Assembly: GCA_945871045.1 (NCBI GenBank)
Contig: CAMBUC010000017.1
Coordinates: 1-14,976 of the forward strand
DNA length: 14,976 bases
From: an uncultured bacterium
Lineage (GTDB): Bacteria; Bacillota; Clostridia; Lachnospirales; Lachnospiraceae
Direction of reading: 5' to 3'
Shown piece by piece: positions 12,722 to 14,976 of this stretch (position 1 is the first letter of the stretch; the number at the start of each line of letters is the position of its first letter). Below the pieces are notes generated by a model. The model was not told the DNA's origin and ran no database searches. It saw nothing but the letters and a program-made list of their open reading frames with translations. Made by a program: the position numbers and the translations under genes.

Positions 12722-13729
12722 ATGCCAAAATCCTACGGGCAGAAATTAAAAATTTTATATCTGGCGAAACTTCTTTTGGAACGCTCCGATGAAGCACATC
12801 CCATCACGACGAAAGAGATGATCGAATATCTGGAGGCCCAGGGGATTCGCGCGGAACGCAAGAGCATTTATGATGATATGGACGCTCTGCAGGATTTTGG
12901 GATGGATATCATCTCCATTCGCGAAAAATCCTGCGGATACTATCTGGCCAGCAGACAGTTTGAACTACCGGAACTGAAATTACTGGTGGATGCAGTGCAG
13001 GCATCCCGTTTTGTAACCACGAAAAAGTCCCGGGATCTGATCCGTAAACTGGAAACTCTGACCAGTAAAAGCGAGGCGTCCCAATTGCATCGTCAGGTGG
13101 TCGTAACGGAACGCGGAAAATCCTTAAACGAACAGATCTATTACAGCGTGGATGAGATCTATACCGCCATGGCCGCTGACCGCATGATCCGCTTTCAGTA
13201 TTGTGAATGGTCAGTACAAAAAGAACTGGTTCCGCGAAGAGAAGGCGCTTTTTATGAAGCCAGTCCCTGGCTTCTAACCTGGGAAGATGAAAATTATTAT
13301 CTGATCGCTTACGATCATGACTCCGATATTTTGAAATATTACCGCGTGGACAAAATGCTTCATCTGAGCGTTTCCGAATCCATGCGCCTTGGAAGAGATG
13401 TCTTTGAATCACTTGACATTGCCGGATTTGCCAAGAAAACATTCGGCATGTTTGCCGGTGATGAAACAACCGTTGTTCTGGAATGTGATGCATCCTTAAC
13501 CGGAGTGATGATCGACCGTTTTGGCCCGCAGGTTGCTTTACGGTCCATTGATAAAGACCGTATCCGTGTACGCGCCAATGTCGCTGTCAGCCGCCAGTTT
13601 TTTGGTTGGCTCACCGGACTGGGAAACAATATCACCATCGTTTCTCCACTCGAAACACGCCAACAATATGTTCATTACTTAACATCCATTCTTGATTGTT
13701 ATAACGACAAAGAGGAGGGTTGCTCATGA
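12722..13729 (+). CDS. WYL-domain transcriptional regulator (HTH-WYL-WCX)
   Basis: A 335-residue predicted ligand-responsive DNA-binding protein of the YafY/DeoR-like WYL group. Residues 1-75 form a winged HTH (KLKILYLAKLLLE, ITTKEMIEYLEAQGI, RKSIYDDMDALQDFGMDI). Residues about 145-215 are the WYL domain, with the motif reading SPWLLTWEDENYYLIAYD (181-198). Residues about 245-325 match the C-terminal WCX extension. WYL domains bind nucleotides or nucleic acid in several regulators of defence, DNA damage and metabolism; the ligand here is unknown. ATG at 12722 has AAGGAG 6 nt upstream. The stop overlaps the start of the next gene by 4 nt. The upstream inverted repeats at the -10 box make autoregulation plausible. 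Confidence 0.92.
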   Translation: MPKSYGQKLKILYLAKLLLERSDEAHPITTKEMIEYLEAQGIRAERKSIYDDMDALQDFGMDIISIREKSCGYYLASRQFELPELKLLVDAVQASRFVTTKKSRDLIRKLETLTSKSEASQLHRQVVVTERGKSLNEQIYYSVDEIYTAMAADRMIRFQYCEWSVQKELVPRREGAFYEASPWLLTWEDENYYLIAYDHDSDILKYYRVDKMLHLSVSESMRLGRDVFESLDIAGFAKKTFGMFAGDETTVVLECDASLTGVMIDRFGPQVALRSIDKDRIRVRANVAVSRQFFGWLTGLGNNITIVSPLETRQQYVHYLTSILDCYNDKEEGCS

Positions 13730-14136
13730 TGCGCAATGATCAATATACAAACTATAAATACTGCTCTATGTGCGGCAGGCCCATGCCTTTAGACATAGTA
13801 AAAGACTGCTGCCCTGCATGCGAGGAGGATGCCCTTTTTAAGGAGGTTCGCGAATACATCCGCTCACATGACGTTACAGAGTATGAACTGGCAGAGATCT
13901 TTCACATCTCTCAGGGCAAGGTGCGCAGATGGATCAAGGAAGGCCGCATCGAATATGTGGATGGTGACAAAAAAATGATGCACACAAGATGCCAGCGCTG
14001 CGGCGCTTCTGTCACCTTTGGTACTTTATGTCCGGATTGTCTCCGCCTCATGAACGGCAGCAAGGAAGTCACCTACCACGCAGGCGTCGAAAAACGTGAC
14101 AGCGGCCGTATGCGCTCCTTATCAGAAGATGAATGA
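13726..14136 (+). CDS. Zinc-ribbon/HTH/zinc-ribbon protein, YvyF (TIGR03826)-like
   Basis: A 136-residue protein with a Cys pair at each end. The first zinc ribbon has Cys13-x2-Cys16 and Cys29-x2-Cys32; a helix-turn-helix follows (about 50-73, VTEYELAEIFHISQGKVRRW, then IKEGRIEY); the second ribbon has Cys89-x2-Cys92 and Cys102-x2-Cys105. This order and length resemble the flagellar-operon protein YvyF of Bacillus, but no flagellar gene is in the window, so a flagellar role is not claimed. ATG at 13726 is chosen over TTG at 13720 because AGGAGG (13713-13718) is 7 nt from it; it overlaps the WYL stop as ATGA, indicating translational coupling. It may be a small DNA- or protein-binding partner of the WYL regulator. 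The terminator begins within its stop codon. Confidence 0.82.
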   Translation: MMRNDQYTNYKYCSMCGRPMPLDIVKDCCPACEEDALFKEVREYIRSHDVTEYELAEIFHISQGKVRRWIKEGRIEYVDGDKKMMHTRCQRCGASVTFGTLCPDCLRLMNGSKEVTYHAGVEKRDSGRMRSLSEDE

Positions 14137-14175
14137 GTAAAAAAACGCGATCCCAAAGGATCGCGTTTTTTACTC
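14135..14175. terminator. Bidirectional terminator shared by convergent genes
   Basis: GAGTAAAAAAACGCGATCC (14135-14153), loop CAAA, GGATCGCGTTTTTTACTC (14158-14175): 18 pairs with one bulged A. U-tracts lie on both sides. It starts inside the stop codon of the zinc-ribbon gene and lies 13 nt after the stop of the convergent secreted-protein gene, so it can end transcription from both directions. Confidence 0.9.
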
Positions 14176-14188
14176 ATTTCTCCAAACA

Positions 14189-14976
14189 TTAACTGTTTGT
14201 CAATGTCTTTCTTACATCAATGCTATAAGTGACTGTCACTTCTTGAGCGCCAGAAATCTTAAATTTATTAACCACTGTGACCGAACGGATATTTACCTGA
14301 TCTCCTGATTTCAGCGCTACCTTCGATCCCGGCAGGGTCTCTCCGGTAACTACACACTCGGTGATCGTTCCGTCTTCCAGCGCCAGACAGTTCTGAGCCA
14401 GTTCCAACGCCGTCGTGCAAGTCTTGGTTGACTTGATGCGATCAATGCGAATTTCCGGCTGATCCTGTGTATCTGTCAGTGTCAATGTCGTGGCCTGTGT
14501 CAGATACCCTTTATCTGCCGAAGAATAATACTCCAGTAAGATCGTGTAAGTACCTGCCTCAGCCTTTTTGCAAACGCCCGATGTGATATCCAGAAGTTTT
14601 AAAGATAAACGGTTTGAAGCACTGATCGTCTGTTTTGCAGTAGTTCCTCCTGTAGTCAGATCAAGACCGTAATAGTAACCGTCCTTTGTAATAGTTGCTG
14701 TTGTGAAATTCGTGTAATTCATGAATACACCGGCACGGTATTTTGCCAGCCGTACATTTGCAAACTGACTGCTTAAGATATCAGAATTCAGCGAAAGATC
14801 TGCTTTGTTCTTATCGATCTGAATTTCATAAGTTTCCGTTCCTGTGGAAGGAACTGTTGAAACAACAACCGTAAAAGCCGCAGATGCTTTCTGTCCTCCT
14901 GAAGTTAAGGTCAACGTATAAGAGTAAGTACCCGGAACTGCCGCGGATGCCTTTACTACAATACGATCAGACGCTG
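14189..14976 (-). CDS. Secreted beta-rich (Ig-like) protein, C-terminal part (gene runs off right edge)
   Basis: The last 261 residues of a larger protein are visible; the frame is open to the window edge, so the true start and any signal peptide lie outside. Composition is rich in Thr, Ser, Val, Ala and Gly with alternating hydrophobic residues and short phrases typical of extracellular Ig-like or cadherin-like modules (ASDRIVVKASAAVPGTYSYT, LTLTSGGQKASAAFTVVVS, AEAGTYTILLEYY). At least two or three such modules seem present. The C-terminus (VTYSIDVRKTLTNS) has no LPxTG sorting motif, no terminal hydrophobic helix and no S-layer homology repeats, so release or attachment through the missing part is likely. 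Specific function is not recognised; adhesion or surface structure is a guess from composition only. Confidence 0.7.
   Translation of the reverse strand, partial: ASDRIVVKASAAVPGTYSYTLTLTSGGQKASAAFTVVVSTVPSTGTETYEIQIDKNKADLSLNSDILSSQFANVRLAKYRAGVFMNYTNFTTATITKDGYYYGLDLTTGGTTAKQTISASNRLSLKLLDITSGVCKKAEAGTYTILLEYYSSADKGYLTQATTLTLTDTQDQPEIRIDRIKSTKTCTTALELAQNCLALEDGTITECVVTGETLPGSKVALKSGDQVNIRSVTVVNKFKISGAQEVTVTYSIDVRKTLTNS

Overview
The window looks like chromosomal DNA from a low-to-mid GC Clostridia, most likely Lachnospiraceae. This rests on strong purine-rich Shine-Dalgarno sequences, sigma-A type promoters, U-tract terminators, the hprK/rapZ/whiA neighbourhood, and a WYL regulator and a LytTR protein typical of that family. 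It reads as core chromosome: no transposase, integrase, tRNA, rRNA or CRISPR array is visible. No species can be named from the sequence alone.

Layout. Positions 1-10579 hold a long leftward (minus-strand) series, in transcription order: ftsH, uvrC, hprK, an M18 aminopeptidase, murB, rapZ, whiA, a YegS/BmrU-type lipid kinase, and the first 140 codons of a class II fructose-bisphosphate aldolase (fba). Good promoters lie before ftsH, hprK and fba, so this is at least three overlapping transcription units. whiA and the lipid kinase overlap by 4 nt, and rapZ and whiA are 2 nt apart. The genes link carbon-flux sensing (HprK, FBA), cell-wall precursor supply and its control (MurB, RapZ), a division/chromosome regulator (WhiA), membrane proteolysis (FtsH) and DNA repair (UvrC).

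Positions 10796-12222 hold a second leftward unit: promoter, a divergent-PAP2 (YuiD-like) membrane protein, an unusual LytTR-PAS protein with a TTG start, then a terminator.

Positions 12204-12721 are a 518-nt intergenic region rich in structure: an 11-bp-phased direct repeat, a small hairpin, an orphan bidirectional terminator, and two tandem copies of a 78/80-bp element. Each copy begins with a perfect TATAAT and ends in a hairpin whose stem sequence differs between copies while pairing is kept. The array leads into the promoter of a rightward operon (12722-14136): a WYL-domain regulator translationally coupled to a zinc-ribbon/HTH/zinc-ribbon protein resembling flagellar-operon protein YvyF. 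A shared bidirectional terminator separates it from a convergent, truncated gene for a secreted beta-rich protein at the right edge.

The best leads are the tandem promoter-hairpin array before the WYL operon, a small covarying inverted repeat present twice (one copy in the hprK leader), a WhiA lacking most of its N-terminal lobe, a shared TTTAGA-N5-TTTAGA motif upstream of ftsH and of the PAP2 gene, and the reversed LytTR-PAS architecture.
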